A stretch of DNA of 53,998 nt, from contig JADQBG010000008.1 in assembly GCA_016278725.1 (NCBI GenBank), positions 65,680 to 119,677 of the forward strand. Reading direction: 5' to 3'. This DNA is from Actinomycetota bacterium (lineage in GTDB: Bacteria; Actinomycetota; Thermoleophilia; RBG-16-64-13). Shown here in pieces: positions 17,424 through 25,312 of the stretch. How positions within the stretch are numbered: the first letter of the stretch is position 1; the number at the start of each line of letters is the position of its first letter. Made by a program: the position numbers and the translations under genes. Below the pieces are notes generated by a model, which did not search any database, was not told the origin of the DNA, and saw only the letters and a program-made list of their open reading frames with translations.

Positions 17424-18743
17424 CTAGAAGACCGTGGCGCACCAGGGCGCCGGCGACCAAAGGAAGAGGGAGTCTGCGCGGGCAAGCGCCTGGGGCCGCA
17501 GTTCGCGAATCCTGCCCGCCTGAGCCAGGGCAGAGAAGCTCACGCCGCCAAGGTAAACGGCTCCCAGGGCTTCGGCCGAGAGCCGCAGGTCCGGATCGGA
17601 ATGCGTCCGGTGACATCCCGCGGCTCCATCCTCCACCAGCAACTCAAAAACCCCGCCGAGCTCCGGCAAGAGCGGATCCTCCACCTCCAACACCACTCGC
17701 CCGGTCCCGCGGTAGCCTCGCTGCGCGAGGGCCTTTGGCACGTCGAACAGCCGCACGTATAAGCCGTCGGCCGTGCGCTTCGTGCGCAGCCGGCGCGGAT
17801 CGCGAAGCATCCACCGCAGCGGCTCGTCGAGCGGAGCGGTTTGGACGGCGAGCGTGCCCACGAGATCGAGTTGGAGCAAATAGGACCACAGCCGGGAACG
17901 GGCGGCAGGAGATCCCACCACCTCCCGCACCTGGAGGGTGTGCTCCGGATACCCACGCTCCCAATTCTCTTCCAGGTAGTAGGCGGTGAAACCCTCTATG
18001 CGTTCGTGCTGAGAGCTACAGACGGCTATGAAGAGCGCGGCGTTGGCGCGGGAGGCCTCCTGCTCCAGTTCGAAGAACCAATCGGCCCACACCCAGTCGG
18101 GCCGCGAAAGCTCGCCCGCACGTTCGAGACGCAGCCGCTCCCAGGCTTCGGGAAGGCGCGCTCGGGCTTGATCGAGGGACAGTAGATCTACCCGGCAGCC
18201 GGTCGACGGCAGGTTGAGGTCATTGCGCAGGTCACCGTCGCGGCGGCTCAATTCATAGGCGGCGTAGTAGGTGGCGGCGCCGTAACCAAAGCGGCCGTAG
18301 ATCCCGCTTTCGGCGGCGAACAAGAGACCGATGGGGAAGCCCTGTTCCCGGCCTTGGGATAAATGCCGCGCCATCAGGCTGCGCAGGATCCCCTGACGCC
18401 GGTGGGTCGGGGTCACCCCCACCCAGGTGAGGCCCCAAGCGGTCGTCTCTCGACCTCCGGGAAGCGCCAGCCGCAGTTGGGCGCCCGCTGCCGAACCGAC
18501 GATGTCCTCGCCGTCGGTCGCCACCCAGGTGGCCCCGGGCGAGAACATCCTCTCGCAGACCTCGACCAGTTTGGGGTCGTGGGGATGGCCGAAAGCCTCG
18601 TTGACCACGCGGATGACGTCGCGCAAATCGCTTTGCTCGGCCAGGCGGACGGCGTGCGGTGGCCGGCCGGCGGCCGCGCCCTTGGCGAAACCGGCCGATT
18701 TCCCGGCCGATGGCGGGGTGGGTCCTTGGCTGTGATCGTTCAT
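17424..18743 (-). CDS. Eis-like GNAT N-acetyltransferase
   Basis: A 439-residue protein with the three-part Eis layout: an N-terminal GNAT domain with the acetyl-CoA loop VGVTPTHRRQGILRSLM, a second degenerate GNAT domain, and a C-terminal sterol-carrier-like domain ending in phenylalanine (CATVF). In Eis the free C-terminal carboxylate acts in catalysis. Family members acetylate aminoglycosides or protein lysines; the substrate here is not known. ATG 18743 is chosen because the conserved region begins at VRLAEQSDLRDVIRVVNEAF. Divergent from the thiamine gene pair. This family is especially common in Actinobacteria. Confidence 0.85.
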   Translation of the reverse strand: MNDHSQGPTPPSAGKSAGFAKGAAAGRPPHAVRLAEQSDLRDVIRVVNEAFGHPHDPKLVEVCERMFSPGATWVATDGEDIVGSAAGAQLRLALPGGRETTAWGLTWVGVTPTHRRQGILRSLMARHLSQGREQGFPIGLLFAAESGIYGRFGYGAATYYAAYELSRRDGDLRNDLNLPSTGCRVDLLSLDQARARLPEAWERLRLERAGELSRPDWVWADWFFELEQEASRANAALFIAVCSSQHERIEGFTAYYLEENWERGYPEHTLQVREVVGSPAARSRLWSYLLQLDLVGTLAVQTAPLDEPLRWMLRDPRRLRTKRTADGLYVRLFDVPKALAQRGYRGTGRVVLEVEDPLLPELGGVFELLVEDGAAGCHRTHSDPDLRLSAEALGAVYLGGVSFSALAQAGRIRELRPQALARADSLFLWSPAPWCATVF

Positions 18744-18827
18744 CTCGACTACCGTTCTCCGGGGGGATTGGTACCCTGGCAAGGATACATCCCGGCCCAC
18801 GGGCAGCCATCCGCGAAAGGGGAAAGC

Positions 18828-19496
18828 TTGCACCTAGTCATCGTCGCCGGCTCTCAACTGGCGGAACCATTGGACGTGGACCTGATCGACCGCGCCGACC
18901 GATTGATTGCCGCAGATGGGGGTGCCGACGCCCTCCGGTTCGTCGGCCGCACTCCGGACCTGCTGGTGGGCGACATGGATTCGATCGACCATGCCACTCT
19001 AGAGGCGCTGCGGGGGGAGGGGGTGGAGATTCGGATTCTGCCGACCGCCAAGGACGAGACCGATCTGGAGAGCGCACTGAGGTTGGCGGTCGAGTTGCAG
19101 GCCGAAGAGGTGACGGTCTTTGGAGCGCTGGGAGGACCCCGGCTCGATCATCTCGTCGCCACCCTGCTGTTGTTGACGGCTCCCTGGTTGTCCCGGATGC
19201 GGGTTCGCCTGATGGATCCCTGGCATGAGGTCTACCTGGCCCACGGAGAGACCCTCATCCAGGGAGCCGCTGGGGAGACCCTGTCTTTGCTGCCTCTCAG
19301 CCACGAGGTGCGCGAAGTCTGGACGGAGGGGCTCCTCTATCCGCTCGAGGGGGAGACCCTTCACCAGGGCGCCACGCGAGGGGTGAGCAACGCCCTGACC
19401 GGGGAAAAGGCCAAGGTCACGCATGGCGCGGGCCGCCTTCTGGTGATGCACTATCGGCGGCTCGAGAAGCCTTCACTGCACTTCCGGCAAAGCTAG
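18828..19496 (+). CDS. Thiamine pyrophosphokinase
   Basis: A 222-residue kinase that converts thiamine to thiamine diphosphate. Family marks are ADGGADALRFVGRTPDLLVG followed by DMDSID, the KDETDLESAL block, and GALGGPRLDH in the ATP-binding domain; the C-terminal half is the beta-sandwich domain. The start is TTG 18828 after AAAGGGGAAAGC; the frame is open further upstream but that part overlaps the divergent Eis gene. The next gene, a YkoF-like protein 15 nt downstream, also points to thiamine, so the pair forms a small thiamine operon. No TPP riboswitch was recognised in the 84-nt leader region. Confidence 0.88.
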   Translation: MHLVIVAGSQLAEPLDVDLIDRADRLIAADGGADALRFVGRTPDLLVGDMDSIDHATLEALRGEGVEIRILPTAKDETDLESALRLAVELQAEEVTVFGALGGPRLDHLVATLLLLTAPWLSRMRVRLMDPWHEVYLAHGETLIQGAAGETLSLLPLSHEVREVWTEGLLYPLEGETLHQGATRGVSNALTGEKAKVTHGAGRLLVMHYRRLEKPSLHFRQS

Positions 19497-19511
19497 CGGA
19501 GGAGTTACCAC

Positions 19512-19823
19512 ATGGGGCAGCCCAATTCCCCTCAGGAAAGCGCGCGAATGGCCGTCCAATTTTCCGTATACCCCCTAAGGCAGGAGCATCTGTCGCCCGG
19601 TGTGGAGGCGGCGGTCGAGGCCGCGAAGCAGAGCGGCGTCGAGGTCAAGGTGCAGAATCTGAGCACCCTCATGCACGGACCCGAGGAGCAGGTCTTCGCG
19701 GCCCTGCGGGCCGCTTTCAGGGCCGCGCGCTCGGAGGGGGACACGATTTTGATCGCCACCCTGAGCACCGGCCTGCCCAGCGACCAGCGCGTGGCCGAGA
19801 TCCAGCAGGACCAGAAATCCTAG
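19512..19823 (+). CDS. YkoF-like thiamine/HMP-binding family protein
   Basis: A 103-residue soluble protein with one ferredoxin-like alpha-beta domain: VQFSVYPLRQEHLSPGVEAA, then a helix, VEVKVQNLSTLMHG and a helix ending with DTILIATLSTG. This matches the YkoF/MTH1187 group of thiamine or hydroxymethylpyrimidine binding proteins. GGAGG lies 9 nt upstream of ATG 19512. Its place directly after thiamine pyrophosphokinase supports a thiamine role. The TAG stop is also the first base triplet of a repeat array (19821-19875). Confidence 0.75.
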   Translation: MGQPNSPQESARMAVQFSVYPLRQEHLSPGVEAAVEAAKQSGVEVKVQNLSTLMHGPEEQVFAALRAAFRAARSEGDTILIATLSTGLPSDQRVAEIQQDQKS

Positions 19824-19875
19824 GCGGCCGCGCTAGGCGGCCGCGCCGTAGGCGACCGCGCGTAGGCGACCGCGG
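19821..19875. repeat. Four imperfect tandem copies of TAGGCG(G/A)CCGCG
   Basis: Copies start at 19821, 19834, 19849 and 19863, with a 13-15-nt period. The first two carry TAGGCGGCCGCG and the last two TAGGCGACCGCG. The first copy includes the stop codon of the YkoF-like gene. CGGCCGC and GCGGCCG in adjacent copies can pair as a 7-bp hairpin. The array lies between convergent genes. Confidence 0.75.
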
Positions 19876-19888
19876 ACCCGCGTCCCAT

Positions 19889-19921
19889 GGGCGCGCCCAG
19901 CATTCGCCGGGGGGCGCGCCC
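19889..19921. repeat. Two copies of the palindrome GGGCGCGCCC
   Basis: The 10-bp self-complementary sequence GGGCGCGCCC occurs at 19889-19898 and again at 19912-19921, 13 nt apart. The two copies can pair with each other into a 10-bp hairpin with a 13-nt loop. It lies 15 nt from the kinase stop, in a convergent gap, so a bidirectional terminator is possible, but there is no clear T-tract. Confidence 0.5.
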
Positions 19922-19935
19922 GCGCTCAAAATGCC

Positions 19936-21771
19936 TCAGCGATAGAAGCCCAACTCGGCGATCGATACCCGGTGCCGCCCGTCTTCCCCCGCCTCCGGCG
20001 GCAGCGCTGTGATCCAGATGCGTCCGGCCGTGATCGGCTGTTCCAGGGTGAGAGTCTGGGTCTCCTCCCCGCCCAGTTCGCCCAGAGGCTGCCAGGCGCC
20101 GCCGGAATCCTGCACCTGGAGCGAGCCCTGCCAGCCGGTCTGTCCCGTCTGCAGTCGGACCAGCGTGGCGGGCGTGGAGAGGGTGAACGAAACCCCGACG
20201 CCGCTCTTGCCGGTGGCGCCAAAGTCCGCAGTGCCGTAGCCTTCGGTGGACCAGGCGGTATCGGCCTGATCATCGGTCAGGTTGTTCAGTTCGTCGGAGT
20301 GCTCTTCCTGGTCGCCCTCGGGATCCAGAGCAGAAAGATCGGTGACGGGCACCGCTTCGGGTTCCTTGGTCGCGGTCACGCGAAGCACGCCTCCCGGGGC
20401 GTCTTCGCCGGGCGCGGGATCCTGGGCGATGATGGTGGATGCGGCATCGAAAGAGGGAACCACCTCCACTTCGAGATCCAGGCCCTCGGCACTCGCCTCG
20501 GCCTTGGCCTCGTCCAGCGTAAGCCCGACCACGTCGGGTGCAGCTCCGGGGCCGGAGAACAGCAGCAGGCCCGCCAGGACCACTACCGCGACGACGCCTG
20601 CCAGTAGCGCGGCCCACAAGTATCGGGAGTTGCTTCTGCGCGGTTCCCGCCGGCGATCCACCCGGCGCCCCGTGGCCGTCTGGCGGGAAGGGGTCTCGCC
20701 GCCCACGCGTCCGCGGGCCGCCCCGCTTCGAGGCGGCTCCGGCATGGTTTCGGCGGACGGCTCGAGCGGAGGCGGTGTCCATTCCCCGCTGTCCCCGCTT
20801 CGCTCGCGGCGGCCCAATCCCACCCGGCGCAGGTTCTCGACCAGGCCGCCTGAGGTCCGTTCCAGGCGGTAGAGATCGAGGCCGACGAACGCGCCCAGCA
20901 GTTCGTCCATAGACTGGAAGCGGCTCTCGGGCAACTTCTCCAGACAGCGCATCACCACCCGGGAGAGCTCCGGCGGAATGTCCGGGCGCAGTTCGCTAGG
21001 CGGCGCCGGCCGGTCCTTGACGTGCTGCCGGCCGATATCGGCGATGCTGGTGGCGTCGAAGGGCGGGCTGCCGGTCAGCATCTCGTAGAGCACGATGCCC
21101 AGAGAGTAAAGGTCGGAGCGCCCGTCCACCGGTCTTCCCTGCACCTGTTCCGGAGACATGTAGCGGCCGCTGCCGATTATGGCGCCCACCCGGGTCACCT
21201 TGGTCAGGTCGGCCCCGGTGGCGATGCCGAAATCGGTCAACTTGGCGCGGCCTTCGGCGTCGAGCAGGATGTTCTGGGGTTTGACGTCCCGGTGAACGAT
21301 TCCCGCCCGATGGGCTTGGGCCAGCCCTTCCGCCACCTGTCCGGTGATGTGCACCGCGTCACGAGGCTCCAAGGGTCCGCCCTCGCGGATGAGATCCTTG
21401 AGCGAGCGCCCTTCCACATACTCGAAGACCAGATACTCCTCGTCTTCGGTGGAGCCGCGGTCGATCAGCGTCACCAGGTGTGGGTGCGAGAGCCGGGCGA
21501 TGGCGCGGCCCTCGCGGTTGAAGCGGGCCCGGGAGTGCGCGTCCTCGAGCAGCGGGTCCTCGAGCCGTTTGATGGCTACGTAGCGCTGGAGCCGAGTGTC
21601 CCACGCCCGGAAGACCGTGCAGGTGCCGCCCCGGCCGACCACCTCGGTCAGTTCGTAGCGGTTCATGTAGAGATCGCGCGGCTCCTCGGCCTTGGGGGCG
21701 GAGCCGCCGGCATCGTCCTGGCCCTTGTTTTCAGCCGGGCCGGAGCCCGGATTATCCTTCTCGTATGTCAT
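19936..21771 (-). CDS. PASTA Ser/Thr protein kinase with C-terminal discoidin-like domain
   Basis: A 611-residue membrane-bound Hanks-type kinase. The kinase domain (about 38-300) has a glycine loop GRGGTCTVF, VAIKRL lysine, catalytic HRDVKPQN, DFGIA and the SPEQ activation segment. A basic, proline-rich linker leads to one transmembrane helix (about 398-420), one extracellular PASTA-like repeat (PDVVGLTLDEAKAEASAEGL) and a C-terminal domain of about 110 residues with DQADTAWSTEGYG and PATLVRLQ motifs typical of discoidin/galactose-binding-like modules. Most kinases of this class carry several PASTA repeats and no such domain. Its ATG overlaps the stop of a separate three-PASTA protein (ATGA), so the pair is translationally coupled. 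Confidence 0.92.
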   Translation of the reverse strand: MTYEKDNPGSGPAENKGQDDAGGSAPKAEEPRDLYMNRYELTEVVGRGGTCTVFRAWDTRLQRYVAIKRLEDPLLEDAHSRARFNREGRAIARLSHPHLVTLIDRGSTEDEEYLVFEYVEGRSLKDLIREGGPLEPRDAVHITGQVAEGLAQAHRAGIVHRDVKPQNILLDAEGRAKLTDFGIATGADLTKVTRVGAIIGSGRYMSPEQVQGRPVDGRSDLYSLGIVLYEMLTGSPPFDATSIADIGRQHVKDRPAPPSELRPDIPPELSRVVMRCLEKLPESRFQSMDELLGAFVGLDLYRLERTSGGLVENLRRVGLGRRERSGDSGEWTPPPLEPSAETMPEPPRSGAARGRVGGETPSRQTATGRRVDRRREPRRSNSRYLWAALLAGVVAVVVLAGLLLFSGPGAAPDVVGLTLDEAKAEASAEGLDLEVEVVPSFDAASTIIAQDPAPGEDAPGGVLRVTATKEPEAVPVTDLSALDPEGDQEEHSDELNNLTDDQADTAWSTEGYGTADFGATGKSGVGVSFTLSTPATLVRLQTGQTGWQGSLQVQDSGGAWQPLGELGGEETQTLTLEQPITAGRIWITALPPEAGEDGRHRVSIAELGFYR

Positions 21772-22961
21772 TCTCCGACGGCTTTCATTTGGTTCGCGAC
21801 GGCAATCACGTCGGTTTCCTCCAACCCGTAGGCCCTCAAGGCATAGCGGACGCCGCTCTCCTCCCAGAATAGTACGATCTCGTCGCCCTCGCGCAGGAGC
21901 GTGGCGGCGTGGCCCCGCACCTCCAGGGTTGCCTGCTCGGGCCCACCCGGAGGATCTATCCAGTTACCCTCCATCAAAACGACCCGCGCGGCGGAACCGC
22001 CGGCCTCGAAAGTCACCTCGAAACCAGAAGCACCCGCCGTCGAGGCCACATGCCGCGGATTCTCGGCGGCCCCACCCAGGCTTAGCCCGGCGGGCAGGAC
22101 GGCGGGGTGGAGGACCGGAAACGAGTACCAGGAGGCGAGCGAGCGGAAAAGAGCCTCGTAGGTGTCCGAGACTACTGCCGGTTCGGAACCGTTCGCCGCA
22201 GCCGCCTCGGCCGCCGCGTTCACCACACACACCACCTGCCCGCCATCGGCGATCTCGCTGCCGGGCTCGGGGCTCTGCCGGACGACGGTCCCCGGAAGGC
22301 CCTCTCCGCCGGTCTGCTCGACCAAGCGGAGTGCGAACCCCGATCGGCGGGCCAGGGAGCGGGCCTCCTCCGCAGTGAACCCCACGAGCCGGGGCACCTC
22401 GACCAGTTCGGGCGGTATCCACAAAGCCACCGCCTCGCCGGCGCTGATTTGGCGGCCCGCCGCCGGCTGCTGGCGGATCACTTTGCCCGGGCTGCCGCCT
22501 CCCGGCTCCCCCGCGAGCACTTCAGCCAAGACCAACCCTGCCCGAGCCAGAATATCCTCAGCCTGGGCCAGGTCGAGGCCGGCAAGATCCGGCATGGTGA
22601 GGTTCGGAGCGTCGGCGGAACCCAGCGTGACGACGATGGGCCGCCCCCGGGCGGCTCTGGAACCCGACTCGGGTTCTTGTCCACGGATTACGGCATTGGG
22701 TTCTTCCGTCTGGGTTCCGCTGTTCCCAACCAGAGGCGTCAGGCCGAATCCGGCGACCTGAGCCCGGGCGGTGGCTTCGGAAAGCGTCAACCCTCGCAGT
22801 TCCGGGACCTCGGCTTCCGGGGCGCGCGACGAAACGAACCACCAACCGAGAAGGCCCACGAAGACAACGAGGACCAGGGTGGTGAGGACGAAGCCGGCGA
22901 ATGGCCGGCGGGAGGGCATCTGGAGCCCGGTCTTCTTATCCCCCGAAGGCATTTCCTGCAA
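21768..22961 (-). CDS. Membrane-anchored three-PASTA-domain protein
   Basis: A protein of about 397 residues with one N-terminal transmembrane helix (FVLTTLVLVVFVGLLGWWF), then three PASTA repeats starting at VPELRGLTLSEATARAQ, MPDLAGLDLAQAEDIL and VPRLVGFTAEEARSLARR. PASTA domains bind peptidoglycan fragments or beta-lactams. The C-terminal 120 residues (from SFPVLHPAVLPAGL to YALRAYGLEETDVI) resemble DUF4367-like extracytoplasmic domains. TTG 22961 has GGAG 5 nt upstream; ATG 22952 is the alternative. It precedes and overlaps the kinase gene, suggesting that it supplies extra sensor repeats for a kinase with only one. Confidence 0.8.
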   Translation of the reverse strand: MQEMPSGDKKTGLQMPSRRPFAGFVLTTLVLVVFVGLLGWWFVSSRAPEAEVPELRGLTLSEATARAQVAGFGLTPLVGNSGTQTEEPNAVIRGQEPESGSRAARGRPIVVTLGSADAPNLTMPDLAGLDLAQAEDILARAGLVLAEVLAGEPGGGSPGKVIRQQPAAGRQISAGEAVALWIPPELVEVPRLVGFTAEEARSLARRSGFALRLVEQTGGEGLPGTVVRQSPEPGSEIADGGQVVCVVNAAAEAAAANGSEPAVVSDTYEALFRSLASWYSFPVLHPAVLPAGLSLGGAAENPRHVASTAGASGFEVTFEAGGSAARVVLMEGNWIDPPGGPEQATLEVRGHAATLLREGDEIVLFWEESGVRYALRAYGLEETDVIAVANQMKAVGE

Positions 22962-23121
22962 GGCCGCTCCGTCCGATCGATCGACCGCACAGTAGCATAC
23001 CCGCCCTTCTGCGGAAGCCCCGCAGAAGGCGCCCGATCCTCCCCAAGGCAAAAGACAGTGCCGGGCTTTGCAGGGATTAACCGGGCGCTTGGACAATAAG
23101 GCCGGAGGGCGGCTATCATGG

Positions 23122-23382
23122 ATGACGAAGACCGCGCGCGGACGATCCGAGCGGGGTCGCGGACCGCGAAAGGCAGGGCAGTTGATCTACTACGTGATAC
23201 CGCGCGAACTCGGCGATGAGTACTTCGAAGAGTTCAAGAAGCGCTTCGCGGACGTCGAGGACGTGGAGGTCATTGTCGATCGCCGTCAGGGCGAGCGCCG
23301 CGCGCATGGCGACTATGGCGGCAAACGCGTGCTGCGGGACCGCCGGCGGCGCCGGGCCCCCGGTACTTTTCCCGAGGTATAG
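23122..23382 (+). CDS. Small basic protein of unknown function with RRQGERR motif
   Basis: An 86-residue protein I cannot name. It has a basic N terminus, a central LIYYVIPRELGDEYFEEFKK alpha-beta stretch, VEVIVDRRQGERR, and a C-terminal LRDRRRRRAPG run. Short proteins with the DRRxGERR...RR pattern are common in bacterial genomes but have no assigned role that I can support. ATG 23122 is preceded by GGAGG at 13 nt; TTG 23180 (giving LIYYVIPREL as N terminus, with AAAGG 8 nt upstream) is an equally good start. It faces away from the PASTA operon. Confidence 0.6.
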   Translation: MTKTARGRSERGRGPRKAGQLIYYVIPRELGDEYFEEFKKRFADVEDVEVIVDRRQGERRAHGDYGGKRVLRDRRRRRAPGTFPEV

Positions 23383-23439
23383 CGGGGCGGGACGCTCTCT
23401 CCGGGTTCGCATCGGGCCGCACCACGCAAGGGAGACCCC

Positions 23440-24129
23440 GTGCGCTTCCGCCTCGATCTACACAACCATACGAACGCCTCAGCGGACGGCCTGCTGTCCC
23501 CGCGACGGCTGCTCGAACTGGCCGGAGCGCGGGGAATCGATCTGGTCGGGGTCACCGACCACGATCAGTTTGCCGGTGCCGAAGAGTGCGTCCGCCTCTC
23601 GCAGGAGGACCCCCGTCTTCCCCGCGTCGTCGCCGGTCAGGAGATCACGACTTCGTCCGGCGAACTGATCGGGCTCTATCTGACCGAGCGGATTCCCGAA
23701 GGCCTCTCGCCCGAGCAGACGACCGCGTCGATCCGGGCTCAAGGGGGCCTTGTCTACCTTCCGCACCCGTACGATTCTCATCGCCGCTCGACCATGAAGC
23801 GGCAGTATCTTGAGCAACTGGCCCGCTCCTGCGACCTAATCGAGGTGCGAAACGGCCGCATGCTCGATCCGGCATCTGACCGTGAGGCGCTTGCCCTGGC
23901 CGCGCGGAGCGGCGCCCTGCTTGGCGCCGGAAGTGACGCCCACTACGCGGGTGAGGTGGGCAGGGTCTACGTCGAGCTGACCGAATTGCCCTCCCGGGAG
24001 ACGTTCTTGCGGCTGATGCGGCTGGCCCGCCCCGTGCCCGAAGCCGGTCTGCGCGATACCCTGCGCTCCCGCGCCTATCGTTGGCGAACCGGTGCGAACA
24101 AGGCCCGGCGCTTCATCCATCTCGTTTGA
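23440..24129 (+). CDS. PHP-domain metal-dependent phosphoesterase
   Basis: A 229-residue PHP protein. Metal ligands appear in order: DLHNHTNAS (HxH), GVTDHDQF, GQEITT, LPHPYDSH and GSDAHYAGEVG near the end. This is the layout of small PHP hydrolases such as the TrpH group, which act on phosphate esters or nucleotides; the substrate is not known. The start GTG 23440 has AGGGAG 6 nt upstream and lies right at the first strand of the fold. The C-terminal 25 residues are basic. The next gene begins 115 nt later, behind a strong inverted repeat. Confidence 0.85.
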   Translation: MRFRLDLHNHTNASADGLLSPRRLLELAGARGIDLVGVTDHDQFAGAEECVRLSQEDPRLPRVVAGQEITTSSGELIGLYLTERIPEGLSPEQTTASIRAQGGLVYLPHPYDSHRRSTMKRQYLEQLARSCDLIEVRNGRMLDPASDREALALAARSGALLGAGSDAHYAGEVGRVYVELTELPSRETFLRLMRLARPVPEAGLRDTLRSRAYRWRTGANKARRFIHLV

Positions 24130-24185
24130 TCAAGTCCTTCTTGCGAATCTCCCGCCTCGGTCCCGGGTAGACACGCATAAACGAA

Positions 24186-24225
24186 GGTACGCGCGCTCGA
24201 GGGTACCCGCTCGAGGGCGCGTACC
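24186..24225. repeat. 16-bp inverted repeat just upstream of amrS
   Basis: GGTACGCGCGCTCGAG (24186-24201) and CTCGAGGGCGCGTACC (24210-24225) are complementary with one mismatch and enclose an 8-nt loop that itself holds GGTACCC. The hairpin ends 5 nt before the GAGGAG Shine-Dalgarno of amrS. No T-tract follows. It could be a terminator for the PHP gene or a 5'-leader control structure for the AmmeMemoRadiSam operon. Confidence 0.7.
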
Positions 24226-24244
24226 TGGGCGAGGAGATGTCGAC

Positions 24245-25312
24245 GTGGGGCAAACTGTGAAACCGACCGAAGCGGCGCTATGGGAAGTCTGGAGGGGCGG
24301 ACCGACGGTCCATTGCTTTCTCTGCGCGCATCACTGTCGGATCGAACCCGGTGAGCGCGGCCTTTGCGGGGTGCGCGAGAACCTGGACGGTAAGCTTTAT
24401 ACCTACACTTACTCCTGCGCTATCTCGGCGGCGGTCGATCCCATCGAGAAGAAGCCATTGTTTCACTTCCTTCCGGGCAGTAAGACCTACTCCGTGGCCG
24501 CCGTGGGGTGTAATTTCACCTGCCGCTTTTGCCAGAATGCCGATATCAGTCAGATGCCCCGGGACCGGGGCGAAATCCGGGGGAAGTCCTTCCCGCCGGA
24601 CCGGGTGGTGGAGAGCGCCCTGGAAAGCGGCTGCCGCAGCATCTCTTACACCTACACCGAACCCACCATCTTCTTCGAATATGCGCGTGACTGCTCGCGC
24701 GGAGCCGTCGAGGCGGGCCTGAAGAACGTCTTCGTGACCAATGGGTACATGACCGCCCAGGCGTTGGCCGAGATGGAAGGTTACCTGCACGCGGCCAACG
24801 TCGACCTCAAGTCTTTCTCGGATGACTTCTACCGCTCGATAGTCGGTGCCCGGCTGAAGCCGGTGTTGGATTCCATCCGGCGGCTGCATGACATGGGGGT
24901 CTGGCTCGAGGTCACCACCCTGCTGATCCCCGGCCGGAACGATGGCGAGGAAGAACTGCGGCAGCTGGCCGGGTTCCTGGCCTCGGTCGATCCGGATATC
25001 CCCTGGCACGTCTCCCGTTTCTATCCGACCTACCGGATGATGGACGTGGGGCCCACCCCGATCCGGGCGGTGGAGCGGGCGCTCCGCATCGGGAAGGAGG
25101 AGGGCCTGCGTTACATCTACGCGGGAAATCTCCCGGGTCACGACGGCGAGTCCACCAGATGCCCCTCTTGCAGAGAGATCGCGATCGAGAGGCGGGGATA
25201 CGTTTTGGGCCGGTCGAACTTGGCCGGCGCCCGCTGCGCTTCTTGCGGATACGAACTGCGAATGGTGATCCCGGAGTTCAAAGCCACGGCTGAGGGGGAG
25301 GAGGAGGCATGA
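24245..25312 (+). CDS. amrS: AmmeMemoRadiSam system radical SAM enzyme
   Basis: A 355-residue radical SAM protein. The cluster motif CxxxCxxC is CNFTCRFC at residues 89-96. An N-terminal cysteine set (CFLCAHHCRIEPGERGLCGV, residues 24-41) and C-terminal CPSC and CASC pairs match the AmrS/PflA-like family. It is the first of three overlapping genes for the AmmeMemoRadiSam system, whose function is not settled; a radical modification using Memo and AMMECR1 partners is inferred from their constant linkage. GTG 24245 has GAGGAG 8 nt upstream. The stop overlaps the amrB start by 4 nt. Confidence 0.93.
   Translation: MGQTVKPTEAALWEVWRGGPTVHCFLCAHHCRIEPGERGLCGVRENLDGKLYTYTYSCAISAAVDPIEKKPLFHFLPGSKTYSVAAVGCNFTCRFCQNADISQMPRDRGEIRGKSFPPDRVVESALESGCRSISYTYTEPTIFFEYARDCSRGAVEAGLKNVFVTNGYMTAQALAEMEGYLHAANVDLKSFSDDFYRSIVGARLKPVLDSIRRLHDMGVWLEVTTLLIPGRNDGEEELRQLAGFLASVDPDIPWHVSRFYPTYRMMDVGPTPIRAVERALRIGKEEGLRYIYAGNLPGHDGESTRCPSCREIAIERRGYVLGRSNLAGARCASCGYELRMVIPEFKATAEGEEEA

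Noticed and set aside
24127-24129. Other UGA stops as possible Sec codons (PHP, GNAT, FmdB and NrfD gene ends)
   Set aside because: Proteins are full length for their families, no conserved sequence follows the stop, and no hairpin with SECIS spacing was seen.
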